Of a stretch of 46,353 nucleotides of DNA, positions 30,934 through 37,803 are shown one piece after another. Each line of letters starts with the position of its first letter. The stretch's first letter is position 1. A program made the translations under genes and the position numbers. The DNA is from a virus. The DNA lies in IMG/VR virus record IMGVR_UViG_3300023273_000787, positions 1 to 46,353 of that record. One strand, 5' to 3'. The notes below the pieces were generated by a model, which was given only the letters and a program-made list of their open reading frames with translations, was not told the origin of the DNA and did not search any database.

Positions 30934-31600
30934 TTAGTTCGCGTTTCCAAACCAAATCATACTCACAATGACGTGTTTGCTCGAACCATGGCCCGCCTTC
31001 TGTAAAGTGAAGAATTTTGGGTGTCCCGCTCTCAGGTTCAGTATGCCAGCCAACCAACCAGTTATAGTCATTAGGTAAACTGCCTATCTCGGTATCATCC
31101 AACCAGCCAAATCTGTGTAGGTATTTGGGAGTTTCAGTATTAACAATATCTGTAGTTAACTGTCTGTTTTTTGGATGAGCGCAGTTCCATAATATTACAC
31201 TACTCCAGTTTTTGCGTGGGTAGGGTAACTGTGCCTTGTCATCCATCTTAACACCAGCCTGATTATCATAATCATGTTTAACAACCATAACAGCGTACTG
31301 GTCGTTAGCTAACTCAAATAGTTCAGTAGGATCTATAAGCCATACAGTATCACAATCACAGAACACCGCCCAGCCAGTATAGTTGTTCAAGTGTGGTACT
31401 AAAAATCTGGTTATAGTAAACTCAGTACTTCCAAGTTTATCTACGTCACGCCAGTAGACCTGTTGCTCACGTAGTTCTGTCTGTTTAAGAGGCTTTACAC
31501 GAATGTCTGAGTTTTTAGATCTGCGTAAGATACTATGTTCGGCTACCTGGTAGGCAATATCTTCCCTGCTATCCCATCCAATATATATATTGCGTTTCAT
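30914..31600 (-). CDS. GT-A glycosyltransferase (GT8-like, 228 aa)
   Basis: Starts MKRNIYIGWDSREDIAYQVA, typical of GT8-like enzymes, and has the metal/donor-binding DxD in VFCDCDTVWL near residues 79-88. WSSVILWNCAHP near 132-143 and HFTEGGPWFEQ near 203-213 fit the acceptor side and C-terminal His motif. GGGA lies before the ATG, and TATAAATA on the minus strand (31625-31632) provides a late promoter. It probably adds a sugar in the surface island. Confidence 0.72.
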   Translation of the reverse strand: MKRNIYIGWDSREDIAYQVAEHSILRRSKNSDIRVKPLKQTELREQQVYWRDVDKLGSTEFTITRFLVPHLNNYTGWAVFCDCDTVWLIDPTELFELANDQYAVMVVKHDYDNQAGVKMDDKAQLPYPRKNWSSVILWNCAHPKNRQLTTDIVNTETPKYLHRFGWLDDTEIGSLPNDYNWLVGWHTEPESGTPKILHFTEGGPWFEQTRHCEYDLVWKRELINLYTS

Positions 31601-31612
31601 AAAATAATCCCA

Positions 31613-31632
31613 TATAATAGTATTTATTTATA
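31613..31632. promoter_or_regulatory. Divergent promoter region
   Basis: Plus-strand TATAAT at 31613-31618 for the gene at 31643, and minus-strand TATAAATA at 31625-31632 (plus an overlapping AATAAATA at 31621-31628) for the gene at 31600, all in a 42-base spacer. Confidence 0.6.
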
Positions 31633-31642
31633 GGCAAAACTC

Positions 31643-32434
31643 ATGGAAAAACACGATCATAAAACAGTATTAGTAACCGGCGGTTTTGACCCATTACATA
31701 GTGGACACATAAAATATCTGGAAGCTGCAAAGAGTCTTGGAGATAAACTTATTGTAGGATTAAACAGTGACTATTGGCTTAAAAATAAAAAAGGCCGGCA
31801 TTTTATGCCCTGGGAGGAACGGAGAACAATTTTAGAGTCACTAAAGATGGTTGACCATGTTCTAGAATTTAATGACAATGATGGAACAGCCTGTAACGCT
31901 ATTGAACAAGTATTAGATATATTTGGCTCTGTTATATTTGCAAATGGCGGTGATAGAACTTTTACAAATATTCCAGAAATGGACAAGTTTGACACAGATG
32001 CTAGAGTACGGTTCCAGTTTGGAGTAGGTGGCGAAGATAAGGCAAATAGTTCACGCTGGATATTAGAGGAATGGCGAGCTCCTAAAACTGAGCGTCAATG
32101 GGGATATTATCGTGTCTTACATGAAGTTGATAATCATGTTACACTTAAAGAGCTTACTGTTGACCCAGGTAAGAGTTTAAGCATGCAGAGACACAAAGAT
32201 CGTGCAGAGTTTTGGTTTGTAGGAGAAGGTGAAGCAACAGTATATACACTCAGCATAAGCAGTGATGCTGAACTAGTAGGGAAATATACGCAACATCAAT
32301 CTCTCCACATAAGTAAAAGACATTGGCATATGCTGGTTAACGAAACAGATATGCCTCTTAAAATCATAGAAATTCAATACGGAGAGAACTGTATTGAATC
32401 TGACATCGAAAGGAAATACTATGAGCAATCATGA
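31643..32434 (+). CDS. Cytidylyltransferase-cupin fusion (263 aa)
   Basis: Residues 8-130 are a nucleotidyltransferase of the RfaE/TagD type: VTGGFDPLHSGHIKYLEAAK carries the HSGH catalytic motif, followed by LIVGLNSDYWLKNKKGR. Residues 165-255 are a cupin like the one at the end of mannose-1-phosphate guanylyltransferases/isomerases (LTVDPGKSLSMQRHKDRAEF, WFVGEGEATVY, HISKRHWHMLVN). A single protein could thus activate a sugar phosphate and modify or sense the sugar. It leads a plus-strand run of five overlapping genes. Confidence 0.78.
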   Translation: MEKHDHKTVLVTGGFDPLHSGHIKYLEAAKSLGDKLIVGLNSDYWLKNKKGRHFMPWEERRTILESLKMVDHVLEFNDNDGTACNAIEQVLDIFGSVIFANGGDRTFTNIPEMDKFDTDARVRFQFGVGGEDKANSSRWILEEWRAPKTERQWGYYRVLHEVDNHVTLKELTVDPGKSLSMQRHKDRAEFWFVGEGEATVYTLSISSDAELVGKYTQHQSLHISKRHWHMLVNETDMPLKIIEIQYGENCIESDIERKYYEQS

Positions 32435-32597
32435 CGATATCGTTGCACAATTTGAGGTATATCTCAAGGAGGCCGAGGCATTTGAAACTAAAGGCGTTAA
32501 GGCAGCAGCAGCCCGTGCACGTAAAGCACTAGGTGAACTAGGCAAGCTAGCCAAGGCACGCCGTGCTGAGATTCAGGAAAAAAAGAACGCAATGTAA
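32421..32597 (+). CDS. Histone H1-like Hc1-type small DNA-binding protein (58 aa)
   Basis: ATG 32421 has AAAGGA upstream and overlaps the end of the cytidylyltransferase gene by 14 bases. The core FETKGVKAAAARARKALGEL plus GKLAKARRAEIQEKKNAM matches the Hc1-like family common in marine T4-like phages: a helical, Lys/Arg/Ala-rich protein expected to bind DNA. It may help compact or organise the phage or host nucleoid. Confidence 0.72.
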   Translation: MSNHDDIVAQFEVYLKEAEAFETKGVKAAAARARKALGELGKLAKARRAEIQEKKNAM

Positions 32598-32806
32598 TGA
32601 CTGGTCAACGACAATGGCTCCGTTTGTGGGCTAGAACAGTTGGCATGCCTATAGGCATTACAGACGATGATAAGCCAGAGTTCCTTCCTATATCTCAAAG
32701 AGGTGTAAGGCAGGCTCTGGCTTTCAGAACATTTTGGATAGCACTACATATTATTACATGTTTTGCTATTATCATAGGCAATGGAAGAACGTTAGGATTG
32801 TGGTAA
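32597..32806 (+). CDS. Small membrane protein, unknown (69 aa)
   Basis: Overlaps both neighbours by one base (TAATG on each side). The N-terminus is basic and aromatic (RQWLRLWARTVGMPIG); residues 43-62 are a hydrophobic helix (TFWIALHIITCFAIIIG). The pattern, with a single C-terminal membrane helix, is familiar from marine T4-like phage genomes but has no assigned function. Confidence 0.62.
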   Translation: MTGQRQWLRLWARTVGMPIGITDDDKPEFLPISQRGVRQALAFRTFWIALHIITCFAIIIGNGRTLGLW

Positions 32807-33180
32807 TGCTTCAAGGAAAAATATGGGGAACTACAGAAAGCCTGTTAGTAACTCCTATGATTGAGTTACATCGTATTTTTGTCAACCCTGATATGAAATG
32901 CAGTGAACACAAGCACGAATTTAAGTGGAACGCATTCTATTGCGTTTCAGGATCAATTGAAATACATGTCAGAAAAAATGATTATGATCTGACAGATGTT
33001 ACAGTATTAAGTCCGGGAGATTTTACTACAGTTGCCCCGAACGAATTTCATTGGTTCGAAACAATCAAAGACTCTGCACAAGTTTTAGAAATTTATTACG
33101 TAGAGCCTATTAGCAGTGACATTATAAGACGCACCGTGGGCGGCCCTAGCAATAATAAAAAGCCATTAATGGAAGCATGA
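32806..33180 (+). CDS. Cupin-domain protein (124 aa)
   Basis: The start is ATG 32806 (TAATG overlap); the open frame upstream of it lies inside the previous gene. The cupin core is clear: CSEHKHEFKWNAFYCVSGSI near residues 32-51 (metal-ligand histidines) and LSPGDFTTVAPNEFHWFETI near 67-86. Single-domain cupins of this kind are often sugar-nucleotide epimerases/isomerases or binding proteins. The 3' end overlaps the glycosyltransferase gene by ATGA. Confidence 0.72.
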   Translation: MLQGKIWGTTESLLVTPMIELHRIFVNPDMKCSEHKHEFKWNAFYCVSGSIEIHVRKNDYDLTDVTVLSPGDFTTVAPNEFHWFETIKDSAQVLEIYYVEPISSDIIRRTVGGPSNNKKPLMEA

Positions 33181-33932
33181 TAGACGTTGCTTGCGTTTGT
33201 GTGGGAGATGAGTATAAACCAGAGCTGTATGTTAATCAGCTCTGGTTATCTTTACATAAGCATCTGTCAGGACCGTTTAGGTTAACTGTATTAACAGACA
33301 ACCCAGATCATCCTTACTATCATGATAGGCCTATCAGACGGATACTGATACCTAGCTGGCCCAATGTATCAAAAGCCTGGTGGTATAAAATGTATTTGTT
33401 TAGTCCTGCTATGGGATTCACAAACACAGTATTATACTTTGATCTAGACGTTGTAATCCTAAACAACATAGATAAATTTTTAAACACATCCCAGGATAAG
33501 TTTTGTATATTACAGGACTTTAATCGAAAGTGGATTCGTGATTATCCTGTGAGCAACAGTAGCATAATGCGCTGGCAACCAGAGAAGTATTATTGTATCT
33601 GGGATGACTTCAGATTAAATCGTGCCAACATATTAAAAAAGTATCGTGGCGATCAAGATTATCTAACAAACTTTTTTAAGCAGCGTGATGATTGCATCTG
33701 GTGGCCAGCTCAATGGGCCATGAGTTTTAAATGGGAAATATACAGGGGCGGCCTTATACAGTCTGGTACTGGCTTAGATACGAAAGGCAACTGGCCTGCT
33801 GAACCTGAAAAGTATCAGGATAAAATCAATCCCTGGGTAATCCCAGCTGACTGTAGTGTTGTAGTTTTTCATGGAAAGCCTAATCCATATGATACAGATT
33901 TTGGCAAGCAGCATTTAATTCCAGATATTTAA
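33177..33932 (+). CDS. GT-A glycosyltransferase (GT8-like, 251 aa)
   Basis: Rossmann-type start (MIDVACVCVGDEYKPELYVN), donor motif with DxD in TVLYFDLDVVILNNIDKFL near residues 83-101 and C-terminal VVFHGKPNP near 229-237, all like GT8-type enzymes. It is the end of the plus-strand cupin/GT run, and its 3' end overlaps the convergent gene by 18 bases. Donor and acceptor unknown. Confidence 0.7.
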   Translation: MIDVACVCVGDEYKPELYVNQLWLSLHKHLSGPFRLTVLTDNPDHPYYHDRPIRRILIPSWPNVSKAWWYKMYLFSPAMGFTNTVLYFDLDVVILNNIDKFLNTSQDKFCILQDFNRKWIRDYPVSNSSIMRWQPEKYYCIWDDFRLNRANILKKYRGDQDYLTNFFKQRDDCIWWPAQWAMSFKWEIYRGGLIQSGTGLDTKGNWPAEPEKYQDKINPWVIPADCSVVVFHGKPNPYDTDFGKQHLIPDI

Positions 33933-34907
33933 AAGTTGCGTTCTAAACCAGTCCAACTGAGTAGGACCAAACTCGTCAAAGAACCAGTTGCGGTTGTAGT
34001 CCACAATATCGGCACAATCAAAATAAACATCACGCATTTCACTGGCTGACAGTTTACGCTCAAACCAATCCAAGTTTTCAAATATCATATCGTCTATGCG
34101 GTCCTGATTGCTACTATGCTGGTATTTTTCCCCAAAGATTTTATTGTATGTTTGAAACCCGTAACTGGATAAGTTATCCAGTGCATGTCTATGACCCACT
34201 ATCATAAGTGGATGCCCTGCTACAATAGCATTAAATGACTTTTCTGTTATGATGCCAAACTCTTCAGCATACTGACTTTCTGTAACCACACTAAACAGAC
34301 TTGTGTTATAATTTTCGCTTAGGCTAAGTAGATTGTTTAGGTTATTATATTGTTTGTCGTAGTCGTTAAAGCTTAGTCCGGGATATTTGAGCTCTATACC
34401 GGCGGCTTGTAAGCTACAGTTGCCTGTGTTAAAACTACTTAACCTGCCATGGGTAATTTTTCTATGTGGCTTGGCAATGCGGTTCATGCAAACAAAGTTA
34501 TCCTCAAAACGCTTGTTGTCATCCGCAAATGCTGCTCTAATGTAATCTTCATTATGATTATAACACAGCCAAGTCTCATACTGATGTGTGCTGAACTCAA
34601 CAACATGGAAGCTATCCAGCCAGGTCTCAGCTAATCCAATGGGCCAGGTTACAACTATGATACGATCCAGTGGTGCCCAGCCTTTATAAAAGTCGTGTAT
34701 GACCTTTAGCTCATAGGGCATCTGTCCCCAGCCGCCTGTGAGCATGTCCTGTAAGTTTAGGATTAACCAAAAATCCTTTTGTTCAAACCTACATTCATCC
34801 TTGCCGGGCATGTCAATGTTCCAGCCTGCTGGCGTTATAGGATATTTTAACGCCGCGTCTTGTATAATGCTATTTGGAAAAAATTGTCTTATAGTTTGTA
34901 TGAACAT
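33915..34907 (-). CDS. Fucosyltransferase-like glycosyltransferase (330 aa)
   Basis: The C-terminal half (SLFSVVTESQYAEEFGIITE, then KSFNAIVAGHPLMIVGHRHA, then LSSYGFQTYNKIF) resembles the donor-binding half of fucosyltransferase-like (GT10-type) enzymes seen in marine phages. The N-terminal half has the tryptophan-rich KGWAPLDRIIVVTWPIG. The 5' end is preceded by a hairpin (34912-34940) that contains the likely AGGG ribosome site. No clear promoter lies between the gene and the upstream early operon. Confidence 0.6.
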   Translation of the reverse strand: MFIQTIRQFFPNSIIQDAALKYPITPAGWNIDMPGKDECRFEQKDFWLILNLQDMLTGGWGQMPYELKVIHDFYKGWAPLDRIIVVTWPIGLAETWLDSFHVVEFSTHQYETWLCYNHNEDYIRAAFADDNKRFEDNFVCMNRIAKPHRKITHGRLSSFNTGNCSLQAAGIELKYPGLSFNDYDKQYNNLNNLLSLSENYNTSLFSVVTESQYAEEFGIITEKSFNAIVAGHPLMIVGHRHALDNLSSYGFQTYNKIFGEKYQHSSNQDRIDDMIFENLDWFERKLSASEMRDVYFDCADIVDYNRNWFFDEFGPTQLDWFRTQLLNIWN

Positions 34908-34911
34908 GAAT

Positions 34912-34940
34912 AAACCCTGCCAACATACTTAGCAGGGTTT
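34912..34940 (-). terminator. Terminator-like hairpin before the 34907 gene
   Basis: Stem AAACCCTGC / GCAGGGTTT with an 11-base loop, followed on the minus strand by ATTC and ATG 34907. Weak T-tract. The 3' arm contains AGGG, the only Shine-Dalgarno candidate for that gene. Confidence 0.6.
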
Positions 34941-34944
34941 GAAT

Positions 34945-35115
34945 TCAGTGTCCGTATTTTCTTAGCAGGCTGTTAATAACACATTGCCAATAGTTCATGG
35001 CCCACTTATCATTTACACGACTACTATTCTCGTAGGCTTTGCGGGCGTTATCAATGAGACGCATTCCATTATCTGTCATTTTTTTATAGCCACCGTAATT
35101 TTTATCTAAACCCAT
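34945..35115 (-). CDS. Small protein, 56 residues, unknown
   Basis: ATG 35115 with AGGA 5 bases upstream; the previous gene's TAG stop is part of that ribosome site. The product (MGLDKNYGGYKKMTDNGMRL, DKWAMNYWQCVINSLLRKYG near the end) is helical and basic. It lies at the end of the minus-strand early operon starting at 35941 and just before the hairpin at 34912. No function known. Confidence 0.5.
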   Translation of the reverse strand: MGLDKNYGGYKKMTDNGMRLIDNARKAYENSSRVNDKWAMNYWQCVINSLLRKYGH

Positions 35116-35121
35116 GTTTTC

Positions 35122-35271
35122 CTAGCTTATAAAATAATAGGCTAGAGCAGCAATGGCAACCACGTGCCAAAATTTCCAGCCTATTCTCAAAAGGGCACCT
35201 ACTGTCATAAAAAACGCACCCACTACTACACCGACGAGTACAGCATTGAGTAGTATGTCTAAATTATCCAT
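35122..35271 (-). CDS. Small two-helix membrane protein (49 aa)
   Basis: The frame starts at ATG 35271. Two hydrophobic helices (ILLNAVLVGVVVGAFFMTVG near residues 6-25 and FWHVVAIAALAYYFIS near 34-49) are joined by LLRIGWK. GGAG stands 13 bases upstream, rather far, so translation may depend on coupling to the preceding gene. It is part of the early minus-strand operon; membrane role unknown. Confidence 0.5.
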   Translation of the reverse strand: MDNLDILLNAVLVGVVVGAFFMTVGALLRIGWKFWHVVAIAALAYYFIS

Positions 35272-35279
35272 AAAAATAC

Positions 35280-35564
35280 TTATGCTCCAATCGCTTTGTA
35301 GTAGCCATCAGCCTTGACTTCCATCATGCACTGACCCAAATCCTTAACCTGCCAGAGCTTGCTACCAGTGAAAAACTCGCAGGCCTCGATCATCAGGTTC
35401 CACTCACTGGTATGGATGCTAGTGTGAATGGGCATCTTCCAGTTGTCCAGATTCTCAGTCAGCTTGTCAAAAGCTTTTGAAAGTTCGCTGCGGGTAAAAC
35501 CCTTGGTGCTAACAACCATGTCATCCATGTCCAGGATGTCTGCTACGTTCACTTCCTTAGTCAT
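35280..35564 (-). CDS. Conserved early protein, unknown (94 aa)
   Basis: Overlaps the upstream gene by one base (TAATG). Product: MTKEVNVADILDMDDMVVST, then KGFTRSELSKAFDKLTENLD and MMEVKADGYYKAIG at the end; an acidic alpha/beta protein without known motif. Second gene of the early operon driven by the promoter at 35970-35997. Confidence 0.6.
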   Translation of the reverse strand: MTKEVNVADILDMDDMVVSTKGFTRSELSKAFDKLTENLDNWKMPIHTSIHTSEWNLMIEACEFFTGSKLWQVKDLGQCMMEVKADGYYKAIGA

Positions 35565-35941
35565 TACGCAATCTCCATGTTCAGTTCGTCCACTGTATCA
35601 AAACCAAAACTAGCAACCATGTGGTACATGCCGTCCTGGTCCAGCACCACGTCACCAACGCTCAGGCTATGCATGGGAGCAAAACGCTCAATGTTCTCTT
35701 CAGGACCCATGTTACCAACGTGGAAAACACCTTCTAGGCTGTCAGCGGTAATGTTGCTAACATGCTCGTAGTAGCCTTTCTCAAAGGCTTCCTTAACCAG
35801 ATGCCCTACAGGCTTACCAAACGACATCTCAATCTTCATACGCAGCACGTTTTTGGGAACAGCGCCGTGATCGCCACTAGCGTTAATGGTATCAATCTCT
35901 TCATCAGTGAGATTAATCTGGAAAACCTTATAAACTGTCAT
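35564..35941 (-). CDS. Conserved early protein, unknown (125 aa)
   Basis: ATG 35941 is chosen because the shared leader GGAAATGAGGAGCAAG (35945-35960, minus) puts GAGGAGC 6 bases before it; an upstream in-frame ATG at 35956 lies within that leader. The product is an acidic protein with SLSVGDVVLDQDGMYHMVAS near residues 93-112, a small beta-barrel-like segment. First gene of an early minus-strand operon. Confidence 0.65.
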   Translation of the reverse strand: MTVYKVFQINLTDEEIDTINASGDHGAVPKNVLRMKIEMSFGKPVGHLVKEAFEKGYYEHVSNITADSLEGVFHVGNMGPEENIERFAPMHSLSVGDVVLDQDGMYHMVASFGFDTVDELNMEIA

Positions 35942-35969
35942 TTGCTTGCTCCTCATTTCCTATATATAC

Positions 35970-35997
35970 ATATTAGCACATATAGGGCATCTGTCTA
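35970..35997 (-). promoter_or_regulatory. Early promoter TAGACA-N16-TAATAT with shared leader
   Basis: On the minus strand TAGACA (35997-35992), 16-base spacer, TAATAT (35975-35970), then the leader GGAAATGAGGAGCAAG, which is identical to those at 258-273 and 36615-36630. Confidence 0.65.
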
Positions 35998-36061
35998 CCA
36001 TTTCTAACCAAAAAAGTGAAAAAAGTGATATTTTTTTTCATATTTTTTTGTGGCATAACGG

Positions 36062-36089
36062 TTGACGTTCCCTATATCCGTGTTACTAT
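36062..36089 (+). promoter_or_regulatory. Early promoter TTGACG-N16-TACTAT
   Basis: TTGACG at 36062-36067 and TACTAT at 36084-36089, preceded by T-rich tracts (36031-36049). ATCCGTG before the -10 matches the promoter at 36388. It drives the gene at 36121. Confidence 0.65.
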
Positions 36090-36120
36090 ATGTATAGTTA
36101 AACAACACGGAGCGGCTAGC

Positions 36121-36378
36121 ATGGCACGTTATACCCACACTGTTAACCCAAATGGACGTTTTACGGAGCAGGACACGGGCAATGTGTTTGAATTTTCCGC
36201 AAATGACCAGCCCTTTTTTGAAGGTTTTAACGACAAGGTGTGGGTGTTAGACGGTTTTCGCCACGCTAAGGTGCTGAAGACTAGGGCTCATATAGTTGTA
36301 GACGAGGATGAGTTTGGTAATCCAGTGGTTGAAACCTGGCATTTTCGACAAAACAGTCGAGTAAATTGGGTAGATTGA
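36121..36378 (+). CDS. Small early protein, unknown (85 aa)
   Basis: The frame is open from 36016, but the promoter at 36062-36089 lies inside that stretch, so ATG 36121 with CGGAGCGG upstream is the start. The product (MARYTHTVNPNGRFTEQDTG, VWVLDGFRHAKVLKTRAHIV) looks like a small beta-rich domain. Followed by another early promoter 10 bases after its stop. Function unknown. Confidence 0.6.
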   Translation: MARYTHTVNPNGRFTEQDTGNVFEFSANDQPFFEGFNDKVWVLDGFRHAKVLKTRAHIVVDEDEFGNPVVETWHFRQNSRVNWVD

Positions 36379-36387
36379 TAGAAACGG

Positions 36388-36415
36388 TTGACTGGAATAG
36401 CATCCGTGCTATTAT
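36388..36415 (+). promoter_or_regulatory. Early promoter TTGACT-N16-TATTAT
   Basis: TTGACT 36388-36393, TATTAT 36410-36415, core CCGTGCTATTAT identical to that at 235-245. The leader continues with GAAATTGAGGAGCAAC (36428-36443). Confidence 0.72.
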
Positions 36416-36445
36416 ACATTATAAGTTGAAATTGAGGAGCAACAG

Positions 36446-36577
36446 ATGACGGAAAAGAAAGCAAAGGCTTGGATTGAAGAAGTAACCATGGACTTTATGG
36501 AGATTGGTTACACCTACAACGCCGCAAACTCTCTTGCTTGGGCGAAGTTCTTCGAATTCGCTCCCAAAAAAGGTTGA
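36446..36577 (+). CDS. Tiny early protein, 43 residues
   Basis: ATG 36446 follows GAGGAGC (36434-36440). The product starts MTEKKAKAWIEEVTMDFMEI and ends FFEFAPKKG; it is helical with aromatic residues. Its TGA stop (36575-36577) lies inside the -35 box of the next promoter, so gene and promoter are as tightly packed as possible. Function unknown; the expression signals are the main support. Confidence 0.55.
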   Translation: MTEKKAKAWIEEVTMDFMEIGYTYNAANSLAWAKFFEFAPKKG

Positions 36578-36601
36578 CGCATCTGTATAAGGTGCTATTA
36601 T
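36574..36601 (+). promoter_or_regulatory. Early promoter TTGACG-N16-TATTAT of the AAA ATPase
   Basis: TTGACG 36574-36579 and TATTAT 36596-36601 with GTGC before the -10. The leader GGAAATGAGGAGCAAG (36615-36630) precedes ATG 36636. Confidence 0.72.
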
Positions 36602-36635
36602 TAGTGTGTAAGTTGGAAATGAGGAGCAAGACACA

Positions 36636-37688
36636 ATGTCTTACGTTTTGATCAAAGAAGGTACGTACCGCAACAATCCTGTACAAAACACCGTTTTTCC
36701 GGTTGTTAAGGATTTTACTGAAGGTGCTAAGGGTACCTACATTACGGTAGACGCTAGCAAGATTATTGCTGGGCGTGATACCATCCGCATCAACGTTGCT
36801 AGCAAGGACGATGCAGTGTTCGTAGAAGCCGATGCGTTTGAGGCGCAGCAGGGTGCAAAGGTTGCTACTGCTGAAGTCGCTCGTAAGAAAGGCGAACGTG
36901 AATATACTGCTGAAGAAGATGAACAGCGTATGAACGAGATTGAGGAGCGTTTTGAGATCCTCAATGAAATGACTGGCGCTCTTAAGAGCGGCGACATTCG
37001 TGCAATGATTGTGTCGGGCCCTCCGGGTGTTGGCAAGAGCTACGGTGTTACGCAGACTCTAGAAGAGCAGAGCATCTTCGAGGATATTGGCGGAAAGCGC
37101 CGTAAGTTTGAGGTTGTAAAGGGTGCGATGACTGCACTAGGCTTGTATGCTAAACTCTACGAGTACAGCGACAAAGGTAGCGTGGTTGTGTTCGACGACT
37201 GCGATAGTGTGCTTATGGATGATCTCGCACTGAACATTCTTAAGGCTGCACTTGATAGTGGCAAGAAGCGCAAGATCTTCTGGAACGCAGATAGTGCTAA
37301 GTTGCGTAACGAGGGCATTCCTAACAATTTTGAGTTCAAGGGTACTGCTTGCTTTATTACGAACATCAAGTTTGAGAATATCAAGAGCAAGCGTCTGCAG
37401 GATCACCTGGAAGCCCTGCAGAGCCGTTGCCACTATCTGGATCTCACGCTGGATACAATGCGCGACAAGTACCTGCGTATCCGGCAGATTGCACGTACTG
37501 GTACGCTTTGGGGCAGTGAATACGGTTTCTCAAAAGAAGAAGAGCAGGAGATCCTGGACTTCATGTACGAGAATCGTAACAAGCTACGTGAAATGAGCCT
37601 GCGTATGGCACTGAAGATTGCAGATCTCAAGAAGATCTCAGAAAAGTGGCGCATGCTTGCAGAAAGTACTTGCATGCGGCGCGTATAA
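36636..37688 (+). CDS. AAA-family ATPase (350 aa)
   Basis: Walker A SGPPGVGKS at about residues 126-134 and Walker B SVVVFDDCDS near 182-191, with an arginine-finger-like region after QSRCHYLDLTLD. The N-terminal 120 residues are a small beta domain and a charged helix (EEDEQRMNEIEERFEILNEM). It is not gp44: the clamp-loader motifs differ. Such single-copy AAA proteins are common in marine T4-like phages, with unknown roles (protein or nucleic-acid remodelling). It has an early promoter and GAGGAGC leader; a promoter and hairpin follow its stop. Confidence 0.75.
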   Translation: MSYVLIKEGTYRNNPVQNTVFPVVKDFTEGAKGTYITVDASKIIAGRDTIRINVASKDDAVFVEADAFEAQQGAKVATAEVARKKGEREYTAEEDEQRMNEIEERFEILNEMTGALKSGDIRAMIVSGPPGVGKSYGVTQTLEEQSIFEDIGGKRRKFEVVKGAMTALGLYAKLYEYSDKGSVVVFDDCDSVLMDDLALNILKAALDSGKKRKIFWNADSAKLRNEGIPNNFEFKGTACFITNIKFENIKSKRLQDHLEALQSRCHYLDLTLDTMRDKYLRIRQIARTGTLWGSEYGFSKEEEQEILDFMYENRNKLREMSLRMALKIADLKKISEKWRMLAESTCMRRV

Positions 37689-37698
37689 TTAGTATAAT
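37670..37698 (+). promoter_or_regulatory. Promoter of the candidate small RNA
   Basis: TTGCAT (37670-37675), 17-base spacer, TATAAT (37693-37698). The expected start near 37705 is exactly the first base of the 37705-37747 hairpin. A second TATAAT (37684-37689) overlaps the ATPase stop. Confidence 0.62.
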
Positions 37699-37704
37699 AA
37701 GAAT

Positions 37705-37788
37705 ATAACTGCACCACGCTCCTCCTCCTCCTCAGAGGTGCAGTTATTGGGACGGTGGGTCTAGAATATAGACCCGCCGTTTCCTTTT
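37705..37788 (+). ncRNA. Candidate small RNA with anti-Shine-Dalgarno loop
   Basis: Two stem-loops. The first has an 11-bp perfect stem (37705-37715 with 37737-37747) and a 21-base loop whose core is GCTCCTCCTCCTCCTC. The second is the terminator at 37752-37787. GCTCCTC in the loop is the exact complement of GAGGAGC, the ribosome site in the early leaders at 258-273, 35945-35960 (minus), 36428-36443 and 36615-36630. Known analogues of the C-rich-loop logic are RsaE-type and CCUCC-motif sRNAs. The RNA could also be a 3' UTR product of the ATPase mRNA. No protein is encoded in it. Confidence 0.6.
37752..37787 (+). terminator. Intrinsic terminator of the candidate small RNA
   Basis: 12-bp stem ACGGTGGGTCTA / TAGACCCGCCGT (one G-U pair), loop GAATA, tail TTCCTTTT. 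Confidence 0.82.
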
Positions 37789-37797
37789 GTGTATAAT
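37769..37797 (+). promoter_or_regulatory. Promoter giving a leaderless SGNH-hydrolase mRNA
   Basis: TATAAT at 37792-37797, TAGACC at 37769-37774 (spacer 17) inside the terminator stem; 6 bases to ATG 37804, at the expected +1. No Shine-Dalgarno. Confidence 0.6.
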
Positions 37798-37803
37798 ACT
37801 AAT

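Noticed and set aside
36636-37688. Assignment of the AAA ATPase as clamp loader gp44
   Set aside because: P-loop and Walker B differ from the gp44 pattern, and the long N-terminal beta domain does not fit; left as a general AAA protein.
37789-37803. GTG start for the SGNH gene
   Set aside because: The GTG precedes the -10 box TATAAT; ATG 37804 sits at the expected transcript start and gives the family N-terminus.
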